From Selenomonadaceae bacterium (lineage in GTDB: Bacteria > Bacillota > Negativicutes > Selenomonadales > Selenomonadaceae), in the NCBI GenBank assembly GCA_017614505.1, contig JAGABT010000019.1, positions 1 to 64,000 on the forward strand: a stretch of DNA of 64,000 bases, in the 5' to 3' direction. The notes below the pieces were generated by a model. It was not told the origin of the DNA and made no database searches. It worked only from the letters and a program-made list of their open reading frames with translations. This document shows, piece by piece, positions 63,857 through 64,000 of this stretch; position 1 is the first letter of the stretch, and each line of letters begins with the position of its first letter. A program made the translations under genes and the position numbers.

Positions 63857-64000
63857 CTAAACGTTTTCAGTATTCAATTTTTGCATAGCGTCAGCAGTTT
63901 CGATTTTATCGGCGAAAATCCATTTGAAGGCTTCCTCGGCGGTCTCGACGGCGTGAATTTTCAAGCCCAGATGTCCGCTTGGAATGTCTTTGGAATTTTC
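63857..64000 (-). CDS. C-terminal end of an unidentified protein (cut by window edge)
   Basis: A frame of 47 codons, open at the right edge and ending at TAG (63857-63859). The peptide includes ENSKDIPSGHLGLKIHAVE and FKWIFADKIETADAM. Too short to identify. It is transcribed on the minus strand, followed by a terminator. Confidence 0.6.
   Translation of the reverse strand, partial: ENSKDIPSGHLGLKIHAVETAEEAFKWIFADKIETADAMQKLNTENV

Overview
The window looks like a chromosomal segment of a diderm Firmicute of the Negativicutes (Selenomonadales type). The evidence is a Firmicute-style yaaR-holB pair, secG, and glmU-prs, found together with an outer-membrane OstA/LptA-like protein, GmhB (heptose metabolism), an RTX-like protein, chemotaxis proteins and corrinoid genes. 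Base composition is roughly even. Shine-Dalgarno sites are strong and TTG starts are common. No prophage, insertion sequence or CRISPR array is visible.

Layout. 0.1-2.0 kb: yaaR-holB, then a 77-bp tandem array of degenerate tRNA-like pieces and terminators beside an intact tRNA-Arg(UCU). 2.0-10.9 kb: a long minus-strand block with ispE, a GntR regulator, an orphan solute-binding lipoprotein, glmU, prs, secG, an esterase, a DUF554 membrane protein, a thioesterase, a SPINDLY-type glycosyltransferase and a methyltransferase-like protein. 11.0-14.5 kb: a lone CydD-like ABC protein, an RTX-repeat protein whose promoter has a G9 tract in its spacer, and a two-gene HEPN module. 14.5-16.4 kb: amino-acid permease and a small exported protein. 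16.5-22.7 kb: plus-strand operon tsaE-tsaB-rimI-rimI-tsaD-queF-pdxY-CMD protein-upp-membrane protein. 22.7-31.2 kb: AMMECR1 fusion, cheV, yqhQ, tmcAL, a sugar-binding protein paired with a chemoreceptor, a DUF4405 protein and htpX. 31.4-36.2 kb: lower glycolysis (gap, a fused pgk-tpi, gpmI). 36.4-39.8 kb: spermidine-synthase-like membrane protein and split transketolase. 39.9-42.2 kb: RNase P RNA, a fragment of an MmeI-like enzyme, gmhB, cobU. 42.2-45.1 kb: a sensor with two binding domains and an EAL domain. 45.2-51.1 kb: a carbohydrate-utilisation group (two Gfo/Idh/MocA dehydrogenases, YczE-like, C_GCAxxG_C_C, an exported DUF1593 hydrolase and a zinc dehydrogenase). 51.1-54.2 kb: an eroded HNH endonuclease, cobQ, sstT. 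54.3-58.2 kb: a 25-residue peptide, a degenerate ABC-F-like protein, and an aminotransferase, OstA-like and MetF-like operon. 58.3-63.7 kb: a beta-glucoside PTS operon. The right edge cuts a further minus-strand gene.

How the parts fit. The PTS, phospho-beta-glucosidase, glycolytic and transketolase genes describe sugar fermentation. The chemoreceptor, binding protein, CheV and EAL sensor describe a motile, nutrient-sensing cell. The most noteworthy signals are the apparently phase-variable RTX promoter, the ABC-F-like pseudo-ATPase behind a leader-like peptide, the HEPN gene that runs through its own terminator, a long terminator-repeat family, and consistently overlapping 3' ends at convergent gene pairs.
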